A stretch of 64,000 bases of DNA from VXNJ01 sp965249595 (GCA_965249595.1 OZ252242.1:248001-312000); one strand, 5' to 3'; counted from the first letter of the stretch, positions 36,563 to 45,688 are shown. Numbers and translations: made by a program. The notes: generated from the letters alone by a model not told the origin.

Positions 36563-36946
36563 ATGAGCAAGATGGAAGAAGACTCGGTAACCCTGGATCG
36601 GATGGTCTTCCACGGCTACCACGGCGTCTACGCCGAAGAGAAACGACTTGGCCAGCGTTTTTACGTCACATTGACCGCAAATGGGGACTTTGCCGCCGCC
36701 GGGACCTCCGATGCCCTAATCGACGCTGTTGATTACGGACCGATCTACAAAATCGTAAAAGGCGTCATGGAGGGGCCGTCCGCAAATTTGCTCGAACACC
36801 TGGGCGAACGCATCTGCCAGCAGACATTGGCCCAATCGCCTCAGATAGAGTCGGTGGCGGTGTCAATCACCAAACCGTCGGCCCCGGTGGCCGGCGTACT
36901 CGACGGGGCGACGGTAACGATCCGGCGCAAGCGGTCCAATGATTGA
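36563..36946 (+). CDS. folB: Dihydroneopterin aldolase
   Basis: Folate pathway enzyme of 127 residues that converts dihydroneopterin to hydroxymethyl-dihydropterin. The family pattern is clear: DRMVFHGYHGVYAEEKRLGQRFYV, then AVDYGPIY and LLEHLGERIC, with VAVSITKPSAPVAG near the end. ATG 36563 is one base after the cysS stop; ATG 36572 is another option. folE follows after 66 bases. Confidence 0.92.
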   Translation: MSKMEEDSVTLDRMVFHGYHGVYAEEKRLGQRFYVTLTANGDFAAAGTSDALIDAVDYGPIYKIVKGVMEGPSANLLEHLGERICQQTLAQSPQIESVAVSITKPSAPVAGVLDGATVTIRRKRSND

Positions 36947-37012
36947 CAATGTGGTTGAAAATCGCCCGTCAACGGCCACTTCAACGAAGTATTCCACGGC
37001 GAGAGTTAAGCG

Positions 37013-37579
37013 ATGACTGACGATCTCCAAAAGATGGCCGACGCCGTCCGCACTTTGCTAGTCGGCATCGGCGAAGATCCCGACCGGGACGGCCTGAAGG
37101 ACACTCCGGGCCGAGTTGCGCGCATGTACGGCGAGCTATTTAGCGGGCTCAACGAGGATCCCGACGAGATCCTAAACACGACTTTTGACCAGCCATTCGA
37201 CGAGATGGTGTTGGTGCGCAATATCTCAATTCAATCGATGTGCGAACACCACCTGATGCCGTTCTTAGGCCATGCAAATGTGGCCTACATTCCCGGCGAT
37301 CGAATCGTCGGGCTATCCAAAATTGCCCGCGTGGTCCAGATATTGGCCCACCGCCCACAGGTGCAAGAGCGTCTCGCTTCGCAGATCGCCGATTCGATCG
37401 AACGGGTGCTCAAACCGCGTGGTGTCGCCGTGCAGCTCGAGTGTGAACACCTCTGCATGACGGTTCGCGGCATCAAACAACCGGGGGCTTCAATGGTCAC
37501 CACCGTGACCCGCGGCTTGTTTCGCCACAACGCCGCCACGCGGGCCGAGTTCCTTTCCGTAATTAGCGGCACGACCTAG
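37013..37579 (+). CDS. folE: GTP cyclohydrolase I
   Basis: First step of folate (and other pterin) synthesis. The 188-residue protein has DTPGRVARMYGELFSG, the zinc and catalytic residues in SMCEHHLMPFLGHANVAYIP, GLSKIARVV, and CEHLCMTVRGIKQPG with the second zinc Cys. Upstream GAGAG may serve as ribosome site. It converges with fur 13 bases on. Confidence 0.95.
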   Translation: MTDDLQKMADAVRTLLVGIGEDPDRDGLKDTPGRVARMYGELFSGLNEDPDEILNTTFDQPFDEMVLVRNISIQSMCEHHLMPFLGHANVAYIPGDRIVGLSKIARVVQILAHRPQVQERLASQIADSIERVLKPRGVAVQLECEHLCMTVRGIKQPGASMVTTVTRGLFRHNAATRAEFLSVISGTT

Positions 37580-37592
37580 CCCCGCAGATCGC

Positions 37593-38039
37593 CTATCCGG
37601 CGGTCCCAGGCCGGCAATCGGGGCAAAGGCCGACCAGCTCGATCACCTGCTTTTCAATTTGAAATTCGGTTTCACGCCCCAACTTCGCCACCCTCTCCGG
37701 TGACAATCCGGGCGCGAACTCGGTGACGCTACCGCAGCGGCGGCAGACTAGGTGGTGGTGGTCGGCGCCGGTGGCGGCTTCAAAGTGAGTGTGCTCTTCG
37801 GTAAAGTAATGACCCTCAACTAGGCTCAGGTCGCGCAGCAGGCTCAATGTCCGGTAGACAGTGTTGAGGCTAATTCGCTGGTCGAGGGCCGAAGCCTGCA
37901 AGTAGATCTCGCGCGCCTCCAAGTGGCCCCTGGCCGAATCGATCACGTCGGCAATCAACAACCGCTGCGGGGTCAAGCGCTCCCCGGAGCGCACCAGTCC
38001 CTCACGCACCGTGCGCGGTGGATCGGTGACGCCGGGCAT
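37593..38039 (-). CDS. Fur-family metalloregulator
   Basis: Metal- or peroxide-sensing repressor of 148 residues. The N-terminal winged helix (LTPQRLLIADVIDSARGHLEAREIYLQA, ISLNTVYRTLSLLRDLSLV) is followed by the metal domain with FEAATGADHHHLVCRRCG and a second cysteine pair, CPDC, that together form the structural zinc site. Which member (Fur, Zur, PerR) cannot be decided from sequence alone. It lies seven bases after gatB on the same strand and may be co-transcribed with gatCAB. Confidence 0.9.
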   Translation of the reverse strand: MPGVTDPPRTVREGLVRSGERLTPQRLLIADVIDSARGHLEAREIYLQASALDQRISLNTVYRTLSLLRDLSLVEGHYFTEEHTHFEAATGADHHHLVCRRCGSVTEFAPGLSPERVAKLGRETEFQIEKQVIELVGLCPDCRPGTAG

Positions 38040-38046
38040 GTATCAG

Positions 38047-39492
38047 CTAACCCAGTTCGATGCGAATCTGTTCATTGACCAGGCTTGGATTGGCCTTGCC
38101 GCGGGTGGCCTTCATAACCTGTCCAACCAAGAAACCGGCGGCCTGCCGCTTGCCGGCACGGACATCGGCCACCGCCTGCGGGTTGGCTGCAATCGCTTGC
38201 CTGACCGCCGAGACGATCTGATCAGTATCGGAAATTTGCTCACCTATTTCGGCAACGATGGTGGTCGCCGACTGGCCGCTGGCAACCATTCGCTCTAGTA
38301 TCTGGGCCCCCATCCGGCCACTAACCCGGCCTTCGTCCTCCAACTTGAGCAGCTCGACTAAGCCAGCTGGATCAACGGGCGAATCCGCCAGTGAAGTGTC
38401 GGCCGCCCGCAGAATCGATACCAGCAGGTTGAGCAGTCGATTGGCCAATCGCGAGGCATCCGGATATATGGCGCAACCGGCCTGGAAGAAAGCGAGCAAT
38501 CCGCGGTCGGCGATAAGTTGGTCGGCGTCGGCACCGACGATTCCCAGTTCCGCCAATTCAGCTCGAACCTGGGTGGGCAGAGCGGGCATGCTCGTTTGGA
38601 GCTTTTTGACCGTTGCCGGGGCGATATGCAAGGGCGGCAGGTCGGGATCGGCGAAGTAGCGGTAGTCGTGGGAATCTTCCTTGAGGCGCTGGGAGACGGT
38701 CAGCGAGCGGGCCTCAACCCAGCCGCGAGTCTCCTGCGGCGGCGGACCGCCGGTCTCATCCCAGACCAGCCGTTGGCGCTCCATCTCGTATCGCAACGCC
38801 CGCTCGACCGCTCGAAATGAGTTCATATTCTTGATTTCGACCTTGGAACTGCCCATCGGCGACCCGACCGGCCAGAGCGAAATATTGGCGTCGCAGCGCA
38901 GCGCACCGTCCTGCATGTCGCCCGAGGAAACCCCCAGGTAGATGAGGATGTCACGCAGCTGCCGCAGGTAATTGCCGGCCAGCTCGGGTGAATCGATATC
39001 CGGCTCGGAAACGATCTCCATGAGCGGCACGCCAGAGCGATTGGCATCGACCAGCGAGCGTTGCGACCCCGCCTGCGGGCGATCGTGGATCATGCGGGCG
39101 GTGTCTTCTTCCAGGTGCACGCGGGTGATGCCCACGCGTCGCGCCTGCCCGCCAGATCCCACCACGTCCAGGTGACCGCCGAGACAGAGCGGGAGATCGT
39201 ACTGCGAGATCTGATACCACTTGACCAAGTCGGGGTAGGAGTAGTTCTTGCGGTCCCACTTGGTCACCGCGGCGATTTCAGATTGCAGCGCCAGCCCGGT
39301 GAGGATGGTCATTTCAATCGCCCGCCGGTTGGCCACCGGCAGCACTCCGGGAAGCCCCAGGCAGACCGGACAGACCGCGCTGTTGGGCTCCAGGTCGGCG
39401 ACGTCGGCCCGGCAGCGGCAAAACATCTTCGAGCGCGTCAGCAATTGGGCGTGCACCTCAAGCCCGATAACGGTGTAGTAATCGGTGGCCAT
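38047..39492 (-). CDS. gatB: Asp-tRNA(Asn)/Glu-tRNA(Gln) amidotransferase subunit B
   Basis: tRNA-binding kinase-like subunit of 481 residues that activates misacylated tRNA for amidation. Family segments: VIGLEVHAQLLTRSKMFCRC, NSAVCPVCLGLPGVLPV, KWDRKNYSYPDLVKWYQISQ, MQDGALRCDANISL, MNSFRAVERALRYE and DYRYFADPDLPPL; a C-terminal YqeY-like domain ends it. It is directly adjacent to gatA (no gap). Confidence 0.96.
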   Translation of the reverse strand: MATDYYTVIGLEVHAQLLTRSKMFCRCRADVADLEPNSAVCPVCLGLPGVLPVANRRAIEMTILTGLALQSEIAAVTKWDRKNYSYPDLVKWYQISQYDLPLCLGGHLDVVGSGGQARRVGITRVHLEEDTARMIHDRPQAGSQRSLVDANRSGVPLMEIVSEPDIDSPELAGNYLRQLRDILIYLGVSSGDMQDGALRCDANISLWPVGSPMGSSKVEIKNMNSFRAVERALRYEMERQRLVWDETGGPPPQETRGWVEARSLTVSQRLKEDSHDYRYFADPDLPPLHIAPATVKKLQTSMPALPTQVRAELAELGIVGADADQLIADRGLLAFFQAGCAIYPDASRLANRLLNLLVSILRAADTSLADSPVDPAGLVELLKLEDEGRVSGRMGAQILERMVASGQSATTIVAEIGEQISDTDQIVSAVRQAIAANPQAVADVRAGKRQAAGFLVGQVMKATRGKANPSLVNEQIRIELG

Positions 39493-40953
39493 TTATACGG
39501 CCTTGGCCGGAGCTCGATAGGCGACGTGAGCCGCCCGTTCGAAGGCATTGGCGGCCTGGAGCAACTTGGCCTCTTGGAGCTGATCGGCTATTAACTGCAA
39601 ACCGATTGGCAGGCCACCGGCGAATCCGCAGGGAATCGAAATCGCCGGCAGGCCGGCGATATTGGCCGGGATGGTCAATACGTCGGAAAGATACATTGAC
39701 AGTGGATCATCGCTGCGTTCGCCAAGCTTGAAAGCCGGAGTCGGGCTGGTGGCCGAGAGCAACAGATCACATGATGCATACACCTTTTCGAAGTCCTCCC
39801 GAATCAAGCTGCGAACTTTTTGGGCTTTCAGGTAATAGGCATCGTAGTAGCCGGCCGAAAGGGCGTACGTTCCCAAAAGGATCCGCCGCTTTACCTCGTC
39901 GCCAAACCCTTCACCCCGGGTCTTGGACATCATTTCATCGACGTCGTCCGCATCGTGGCGCATGCCGTAGCGAACGCCGTGAAAGCGGGCCAGGTTGGAC
40001 GACGCCTCGGCGGGCGCCAGGACGTAGTAGGTCGAGAGAGCATATCGGGTGTGTGGCAGCGAGACCCGCACCGGCTCCGCGCCAAGGTCGGCAAACAGGG
40101 CGATCGAGTCCATCACCGCCGATTGCACGCGGGCCTCCAGGCCGGCCGCGAAATACTCTTCCGGTACGCCGATTCGCAAACCGGCGATCGACTGTGAAAG
40201 ACTGGCCGCAAAATCCTCGTCGGGCAGATCCAGGCTGGTCGAGTCCCTTTGATCGCCGCCGGCGATCGCCCCGAGCAGGGCGGCGGCATCAGGGACCGAT
40301 TTGGTGATCGGACCGATCTGATCTAGCGAAGAGGCAAACGCCACCAGGCCGTAGCGCGATACCCGGCCGTAGGTGGGTTTGAGCCCCACAACCCCGCACA
40401 GAGCGGCGGGCTGGCGAATGGATCCGCCGGTGTCGGTACCCAGTGCGGCGACGGCCAGATCGGCCGCCACCGCGGCCGCCGACCCGCCCGAGGATCCGCC
40501 CGGCACGCGGTCCAAATCCCAAGGGTTGTGAACCGGATGGAAGCCGGAATTCTCGTTGGATGAGCCCATCGCGAACTCATCCATATTGGTCTTGCCCAAA
40601 AAGACCGCGCCCGCGCACTCCAGGCGATCTACGACATGGGCGTTGTAGGGAGGGATGAACCCGGCGAGGATCCGACTGGCACAGGTCGTCTCAATTCCGC
40701 GCGTGGCCAGGACATCCTTGAGGGCGATTGGGATGCCGGTTAAGGGGCCGGCCTCCCCGTCGCCAATCCGTTTATCGGCGGCGGCGGCCTGCTCGAGCGC
40801 CAGATCATCGGTCACCGTAAGGTAGGCCCCGATCTGGCCATCGACCGATCCGATTCTTTCCAAGAAGGCGCGGGTTAACTCGACCGATGAGAAGTCGCCG
40901 GCCGCAAGTCCTTTGGCCGCGGCGACTATTGAGAGTTTGCAAAGCTCGCTCAT
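39493..40953 (-). CDS. gatA: Asp-tRNA(Asn)/Glu-tRNA(Gln) amidotransferase subunit A
   Basis: Amidase-signature subunit of 486 residues that frees ammonia from glutamine. The Ser-Ser-Lys triad environment is complete: IALKDVLATRG, VPGGSSGGSAAAVAADLA, ALGTDTGGSIRQPAALCGVVGLKPTYGRVSRYGL. The start overlaps the gatC stop by four bases. Confidence 0.96.
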   Translation of the reverse strand: MSELCKLSIVAAAKGLAAGDFSSVELTRAFLERIGSVDGQIGAYLTVTDDLALEQAAAADKRIGDGEAGPLTGIPIALKDVLATRGIETTCASRILAGFIPPYNAHVVDRLECAGAVFLGKTNMDEFAMGSSNENSGFHPVHNPWDLDRVPGGSSGGSAAAVAADLAVAALGTDTGGSIRQPAALCGVVGLKPTYGRVSRYGLVAFASSLDQIGPITKSVPDAAALLGAIAGGDQRDSTSLDLPDEDFAASLSQSIAGLRIGVPEEYFAAGLEARVQSAVMDSIALFADLGAEPVRVSLPHTRYALSTYYVLAPAEASSNLARFHGVRYGMRHDADDVDEMMSKTRGEGFGDEVKRRILLGTYALSAGYYDAYYLKAQKVRSLIREDFEKVYASCDLLLSATSPTPAFKLGERSDDPLSMYLSDVLTIPANIAGLPAISIPCGFAGGLPIGLQLIADQLQEAKLLQAANAFERAAHVAYRAPAKAV

Positions 40954-41267
40954 TGATCGAGCACCGGCGGAACGGCGAAGAATCCGGCGTTGGGTTCAGG
41001 GGCGTTGGCCAAGGCCTGCTGCTGCGAAAGCGATTCGCCCACATCGTCTTCCCGCAGCGGCAATTCGGTGGACACCACCATGGCGGTGGGCGGAATTTGG
41101 TCGGTGTCGAGTTGGCTCAAGTCAGCGAAGTGATCGAGGATCTGTGAGAGTTCGCGGCGCATTTTGGCCTTTTCGTCCTCGGTCAGTTCCAACCGCGCCA
41201 AGCGGGCGATATGGTCAATGACCGAGTCATCAAGCAAGTCGTCGGGTCTGGGTCGGGATGCGTCCAT
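40950..41267 (-). CDS. gatC: Asp-tRNA(Asn)/Glu-tRNA(Gln) amidotransferase subunit C
   Basis: Small subunit of 105 residues that stabilises GatA. Typical are the N-terminal VIDHIARLARLELTEDEKAKM and the C-terminal ELPLREDDVGESLSQQQALANAPE...GFFAVPPVL. ATG 41267 gives the normal length; the frame is open to 41327. First gene of gatCAB. Confidence 0.94.
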   Translation of the reverse strand: MDASRPRPDDLLDDSVIDHIARLARLELTEDEKAKMRRELSQILDHFADLSQLDTDQIPPTAMVVSTELPLREDDVGESLSQQQALANAPEPNAGFFAVPPVLDQ

Positions 41268-41471
41268 GCGGGCCTGCAGTAACTGGGTTCGAGCCGCCGC
41301 GAGTAGTAGGCCCGATTGGATCACCATTTCGTAGGTATGAGTTTAAGAATTTGAGCGGCCTGCACCGGTTGGGCCCGCCCCGCCCGGACGATAACGATTG
41401 GGCAATTGGGCCATAGAATGACGGCGCCCAAGTTAACACGGGTCGTTGATTCATAAAAAGAGTCCGACAGC

Positions 41472-42338
41472 ATGGCTGATCGCAGGGATCTACCTTTAAT
41501 CCCATCATTCCACCCGGCCACCATTCGCCAGGGACTGAGTCTCGAGGAGCGAGTCGCCATCGCCCGCGACGCCGGATTTCGCTACACAACGGTCAGCCTC
41601 GGCGAGGCGGTTGCATACGATCGCAACCACGGTCGAGGGGCCTATCGGCGACTGCTTTCGGGCAACGGGTTGCAGGCTGGCGGACTGTCCGGCGTCCCGG
41701 CGTCGGATGCATCCGACGCCGATTTCGAGAAAGACCTGGCCGCCCTGCCGGAGCGCTGCGAAATGGGAAAGATGCTGGCCGGCTACGGGTTGATGATATT
41801 CGTCCCCAATCGGGCCGCCGTTCCGGCCGAGCAATTTGAGGCTTCGGTCATCGAACGCCTCGCCCGCATCGGCCCGATCCTGGCTGAATTTGAATTCACC
41901 CTGGCTATCGAATGGCTGGGGCCAAACCAGCTGCGCCACCTTGAATTTCCCTATCGCGCCGGTATACAGATGGCCATCGACTTGTCCGTCGCCAGCGGAT
42001 GCGAAAACATCGGTGCGCTCGTCGATCCGGCCCACATGTTCGGCGCCCGCCAACGCAACGAAGACATCGACGGGATCGCCGGTGGGCGGGTATTTGGTGC
42101 CCATATCGACGATTTCCCGGCCGGTGACCCGGCGGTCTTGGTCGACGACGACCGGGTAATGCCCGGCGACGGGGCGATCGACTTGATCGGCTTTTGCCGT
42201 CACACCGTGGCGGCGGGTTATAGCGGGGCCATCGAAGTCGAGTTATTCAATCCCCAGATCCGTCTCGGTGACCCGTTGCAAGTGGCGATCGAAGCGCGCG
42301 AAAAAACAGAAGCCGTAATATCCGCGGCATTTAGCTAA
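41472..42338 (+). CDS. Sugar phosphate isomerase/epimerase (xylose isomerase-like TIM barrel)
   Basis: Protein of 288 residues of the AP-endonuclease-2/xylose-isomerase-like barrel family. Fitting features are FTLAIEWLGPNQLRHLEFPY with a metal-type Glu, NIGALVDPAHMFGARQRNEDI, GRVFGAHIDDFPAG and YSGAIEVELFNP with a second Glu. The substrate is not indicated; an inosose or ketose isomerase is possible. ATG 41472. It is divergent from gatC and 42 bases upstream of the DUF3048 gene, so it may head a four-gene run to 44475. Confidence 0.8.
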   Translation: MADRRDLPLIPSFHPATIRQGLSLEERVAIARDAGFRYTTVSLGEAVAYDRNHGRGAYRRLLSGNGLQAGGLSGVPASDASDADFEKDLAALPERCEMGKMLAGYGLMIFVPNRAAVPAEQFEASVIERLARIGPILAEFEFTLAIEWLGPNQLRHLEFPYRAGIQMAIDLSVASGCENIGALVDPAHMFGARQRNEDIDGIAGGRVFGAHIDDFPAGDPAVLVDDDRVMPGDGAIDLIGFCRHTVAAGYSGAIEVELFNPQIRLGDPLQVAIEAREKTEAVISAAFS

Positions 42339-42380
42339 CCACGGCGGCCTGGGCCCGGGCGCTCACGGTTTAGATAATCT

Positions 42381-43676
42381 ATGTCGATGGAAAACTCCGA
42401 GCCAGGCGCACCGCCGGACCCCTCTTCGCGGTCCGTCAACCGCCGTCAGGCAATCTTGGGAATAGCCGCGGCCGGCGGCGTTCTTGGCGTTGGCGCAATC
42501 CTCTACAGCGCCCTGCGCAACGTTGAGGTTTCCGAGCCGTCCTCCACCCCACCTGGTCCCGGCCCCACGTCGCCCACCGCTACGATCGCGGCCACGCCGT
42601 CAGTTGCCGCAACCGACACTCCGCGCACGCCGGTTTTGGTCCTGGCGTCGCCCCGCCCCACCCAGACCGCCGATCCGACGCCCACCGAGGCCGCGGACGT
42701 GGCCCAGCCGGCGACGCCAGAGCCGGCCACGCCGACCGCCGCCGCCATACCGCGGGCGCCGCTAACCGGTGAGCCGATCGTCGCCGATTTAGTCGATCGG
42801 CGGCCGGTGGTGATCAAGATCGGCCACAACCCGGAGGCCCGGCCGCAGTGGGGTCTGCAGGCCGCCGACATCGTGTATGAACACATCACCGAAGCCCAGA
42901 TCACGCGCTTTACGGCCATCTTTCAGTCGCAGTTGGTCAACCGGATTGGGCCGACCCGTTCGGCCCGTCTCATTGACGTCGACATCGTGCGTGAATACCA
43001 GGGTCTATTGGCCCATGTCGGCGGCAGCCCCGGGGTGTTAGAGAGCCTGCGCGTGCTGGGGCCGCTCGATGTCGATGGCCTCTACTACCCATTGGGGCGC
43101 GTGTACTTTCGAACCACCGATGCTCGACCGCCCGAAAACACCTTCGTCGACGGTCAGAACCTGCTGTTGGAAGCCCGGGCCCGCGGCCTGCCGGAGAGCG
43201 TGGTCATCGAACCCTGGCAATATGCGCCCGACGACGCCGAGTACTCGTCCGGGCTGCAGACCATCACCCTGCCCGCCGACCTGAACTGGCCCGAACTATT
43301 TCGAAATTTCTACAGTTATGATCCCAGCGCCGGACATTACCTGCGGTTTGTCAATTCGCTCCCGCATATCGACGCTGCCATCGCGGCGCAAATAACCGTA
43401 GACAACATGATAATTCAGCGCACCAACATATTTGAAACGGAAATCGTTGAAGATTTTCTGGGTTCACTGTCACGGAGCATCCAACTGGTCGGACGGGGAC
43501 AAGCCACCCTCTTTTCCGGCGGTCGGGCCCAGGAAGGAACCTGGCGCCGCGACCGGCCCGGTAATCGCACCCGATTTCTCGCGGCGGATGGCTCGCCGAT
43601 GAAATTTAAGCCCGGTAACACCTGGATCCATCCGTTGGATGCATCGATGTCGGTTGAAGTGACCTACCCACAGTGA
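42381..43676 (+). CDS. DUF3048 (YerB-like) protein with Tat-like signal
   Basis: Exported protein of 431 residues. The N-terminus has NRRQAILGIAAAGGVLGVGA near residues 19-38, a twin-arginine signal-like stretch followed by a hydrophobic core. A linker of about 90 residues rich in Pro, Thr and Ala leads to the DUF3048 domain: VVIKIGHNPEARPQWGLQAADIVYE, RFTAIFQSQ, RIGPTRSARL, and the C-terminal part with WRRDRPGNRTRF. Its function is unknown; the Bacillus member is YerB. tatC is present in the window, so Tat export is possible. The next small gene overlaps its stop. Confidence 0.82.
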   Translation: MSMENSEPGAPPDPSSRSVNRRQAILGIAAAGGVLGVGAILYSALRNVEVSEPSSTPPGPGPTSPTATIAATPSVAATDTPRTPVLVLASPRPTQTADPTPTEAADVAQPATPEPATPTAAAIPRAPLTGEPIVADLVDRRPVVIKIGHNPEARPQWGLQAADIVYEHITEAQITRFTAIFQSQLVNRIGPTRSARLIDVDIVREYQGLLAHVGGSPGVLESLRVLGPLDVDGLYYPLGRVYFRTTDARPPENTFVDGQNLLLEARARGLPESVVIEPWQYAPDDAEYSSGLQTITLPADLNWPELFRNFYSYDPSAGHYLRFVNSLPHIDAAIAAQITVDNMIIQRTNIFETEIVEDFLGSLSRSIQLVGRGQATLFSGGRAQEGTWRRDRPGNRTRFLAADGSPMKFKPGNTWIHPLDASMSVEVTYPQ

Positions 43677-43855
43677 TCGTTTTCGAATTCGGATTGGCCC
43701 AGACGATAGCCATCATCCTCGGGGTGATCCTGGTCGCCGTCGGTCTCGGCCAACCGCTGCTGCGCCGTTTCATTGAAAATCGCCGCTCTGCCGCTTCGGC
43801 GGCAACCGAAAATGACGGCCCCGACGCCCAATTCCAACGACCAAAAGCCCCTTAA
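43673..43855 (+). CDS. Small single-span membrane protein
   Basis: Short gene of 60 residues starting at GTG within the DUF3048 stop (GTGA overlap). One hydrophobic segment (QTIAIILGVILVAVGLG) is followed by an Arg-rich and then polar tail. The coupling and the six-base gap to the next gene support its being real, but the family is not recognised. It may act with the DUF3048 protein. Confidence 0.5.
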   Translation: MIVFEFGLAQTIAIILGVILVAVGLGQPLLRRFIENRRSAASAATENDGPDAQFQRPKAP

Positions 43856-43860
43856 TCGCC

Positions 43861-44475
43861 ATGGCCCGCCAAATCATCGACTGCACACGCTGGATCGGCG
43901 TTAACGGCCAGGACGATGGAGCCGAGGCTCTCACTTTTGAATGTGGCGATTCGCGTGGCGACACGGCGCGGCTGACCCGAGTGTTAATACCCCCGGGGGC
44001 CGGCACCTACATCGTCGGCCAACTGCATAGCGACATAGACGGATTGCCGCTATCGGAACTGGATATCCAGTGCTTTTTCGGCGAAGGCGTCATCGCCAAG
44101 TTCAATTTCAGCGGGCCCGGTTCGGCAATAACCGCCAAGCACCTCCAAGACGGCGCCGGCGAGTTGATCCGCGCCGGCGACATTCTGCTGCTGGCCAATG
44201 CGGGCGACCGCGACAGTGCGCCGATCCTGAGCGCTGAAGCTGCCCGCTGGATGATCAATCGACGCATCAAAATGGTCGGATTTGACGAATCATTCGCCAT
44301 CGAGCGGCCACGCTCGCTGGCCAATCACCGCCTGCTGTCAGGCGCCGGTATCGCCGTCGTGCACAACCTGATTAACTTGGACCGGATCGCCGTTAGCCGG
44401 GTCGCGGTCATGGCGCTGCCGCTGGCGATCGCCAACTGCGCGTCGGCCCCTTGCCGCGTGGTGGTGCTCGCCTAG
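43861..44475 (+). CDS. Cyclase-family protein (kynurenine formamidase-like), metal site degenerate
   Basis: Protein of 204 residues resembling the cyclase/formamidase family. The C-terminal part agrees well: SAEAARWMINRRIKMVGFDESFAIE, NHRLLSGAGIAVVHNLINLDRI and VAVMALPLAIANCASAPCRVVVLA. The family's metal-binding GTHxDxPxH motif appears as GTYIVGQLH near residues 54-62, with the His and Asp ligands replaced, so hydrolase activity is doubtful. It ends the run begun at 41472. Non-catalytic or altered function is inference. Confidence 0.72.
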   Translation: MARQIIDCTRWIGVNGQDDGAEALTFECGDSRGDTARLTRVLIPPGAGTYIVGQLHSDIDGLPLSELDIQCFFGEGVIAKFNFSGPGSAITAKHLQDGAGELIRAGDILLLANAGDRDSAPILSAEAARWMINRRIKMVGFDESFAIERPRSLANHRLLSGAGIAVVHNLINLDRIAVSRVAVMALPLAIANCASAPCRVVVLA

Positions 44476-44539
44476 CCATTCGTTCTCTGGCCCAACCCCG
44501 GCGTGCCTGCATTATTTTCGAGCCGGCCATTGCCGCCGC

Positions 44540-44980
44540 TTACTGCGGAATCTGAAGTACCTGATCGACGCTGATCAGCGAAACATCTTTAATGTCGTTG
44601 ATGGCCGCCAGTTCGGCGACCGTAACGCCATATCGTTGGGCGATCAGCGAAAGTGATTCGCCGGGTCGGACGACATGATCAACAGTTGTAACGCTGACCG
44701 GATCGACCGCTGCAAGCGGCGGCGGCGGAGGGTTGATGAAGATCTCCGCGACAGCAAATTGGACCTCGACAAAATCCGGATAGTCTTCGACTTGCTCGGC
44801 CGGCGGCGACGATGTTGGAACGGGCGGTGGCGCTGGCGGCAGTTCGCCGATCCGGGCAAACGTCGGAAACAGAAAAAAGTTTGCCGCAAAAAAGCCAATC
44901 AATGCGCAAAGCAAGGCCAAACCGGCAATCGCCGTAATAGGCCGGTCGTTGGGAGGATTAGATTGCGTGGGCCGGGACAT
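44540..44980 (-). CDS. Membrane-anchored LysM protein
   Basis: Protein of 146 residues: a short N-terminal tail, one membrane span (ITAIAGLALLCALIGFFAANFFLF), a Pro-rich linker, and a C-terminal LysM domain (VVRPGESLSLIAQRYGVTVAELAAIN...VDQVLQIP) that likely binds peptidoglycan. ATG 44980 is used; the longer open frame runs into the tRNA-His gene and is an artefact. It lies downstream of tRNA-His on the same strand. Confidence 0.82.
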   Translation of the reverse strand: MSRPTQSNPPNDRPITAIAGLALLCALIGFFAANFFLFPTFARIGELPPAPPPVPTSSPPAEQVEDYPDFVEVQFAVAEIFINPPPPPLAAVDPVSVTTVDHVVRPGESLSLIAQRYGVTVAELAAINDIKDVSLISVDQVLQIPQ

Positions 44981-44988
44981 TAGCAGGG

Positions 44989-45063
44989 GGTGACCGACGG
45001 GGTTTGAACCCGCGACCTCTTGGGCCACAACCAAGCGCTCTAACCAACTGAGCTACGGCCACC
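44989..45063 (-). tRNA. tRNA-His (GTG anticodon)
   Basis: The reverse strand folds as a cloverleaf: acceptor GTGGCCG/CGGTCAC, D-arm GCTCAGTTGGTTAGAGC, anticodon arm CTTGG-TTGTGGC-CCAAG with anticodon GTG at 45026-45028, and T-arm GCGGGTTCAAACCCCGT. A G lies at position -1 (45063) and C at position 73, the two identity elements of tRNA-His. The CCA end is not encoded. Confidence 0.97.
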
Positions 45064-45181
45064 ATAAGCGCCAACCAGACGGTTCCAGATGGCCAAAGAG
45101 TCTAGCAACGCCGGTCGCGATCAGTCCTAGATTTCAGCCGATCGTCGCCCGCAAGTTGACCGCCGGAACGCTCGCCGGGAG

Positions 45182-45688
45182 CTAGCGGGAAGTCGGGTCG
45201 GGGTCTGAATTGACCTCATCGAGGATGCTGATTGCGCGATGAATGCTGCTCAGATGAGTGTTCAGCCGATGCTCAATGTCACGCAACATGTTCATCGAAT
45301 AAGCGTCCATCTCGCGTCGTGCCTGGGCCACCGCATTCTGGGCGTCTTCGATCATCTGTTCGGCGCGGGCCTGCGCCTCGCGCACTATCGCCTCATCGGA
45401 AATCATGCGGTCGGCCTGTTCGCGGGCCTTGGCCAGGATCTGCTCGGCTTCACGCTGGGCGTCGCGCGGTATGGCATCACGCTCGCGCATAATGCGCCGC
45501 GCATCGCGTATCTCCTCGGGGATATTGATCCGCATCTGGTCGATCATTTCCAGCATGTCCGATTCGATCATCAAGACCTTGTTGCCGAATGGGATTCGCT
45601 GGGCGTCAACGACCAAGCGTTCGAGGCGCTGAATCAGGCTGACCAGGTCAGACTGACGCATCTCGTTGGTGTCTAAATTTGCATTCAT
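45182..45688 (-). CDS. Coiled-coil protein, DivIVA-like
   Basis: Protein of 168 residues, almost all alpha-helical and charged. The central part (about 70-140) is a long coiled coil of the AQREAEQILAKAREQADRMI type, as in DivIVA or ATP-synthase b-like proteins. No membrane span is seen. Its ATG overlaps the coaD stop by four bases, so it is translated with coaD. A cell-division or cell-pole role would be inference by likeness only. Confidence 0.6.
   Translation of the reverse strand: MNANLDTNEMRQSDLVSLIQRLERLVVDAQRIPFGNKVLMIESDMLEMIDQMRINIPEEIRDARRIMRERDAIPRDAQREAEQILAKAREQADRMISDEAIVREAQARAEQMIEDAQNAVAQARREMDAYSMNMLRDIEHRLNTHLSSIHRAISILDEVNSDPDPTSR

Noticed and set aside
44981..45034. Longer start of the LysM protein (164 residues)
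   Set aside because: The extra residues are encoded inside the tRNA-His gene.
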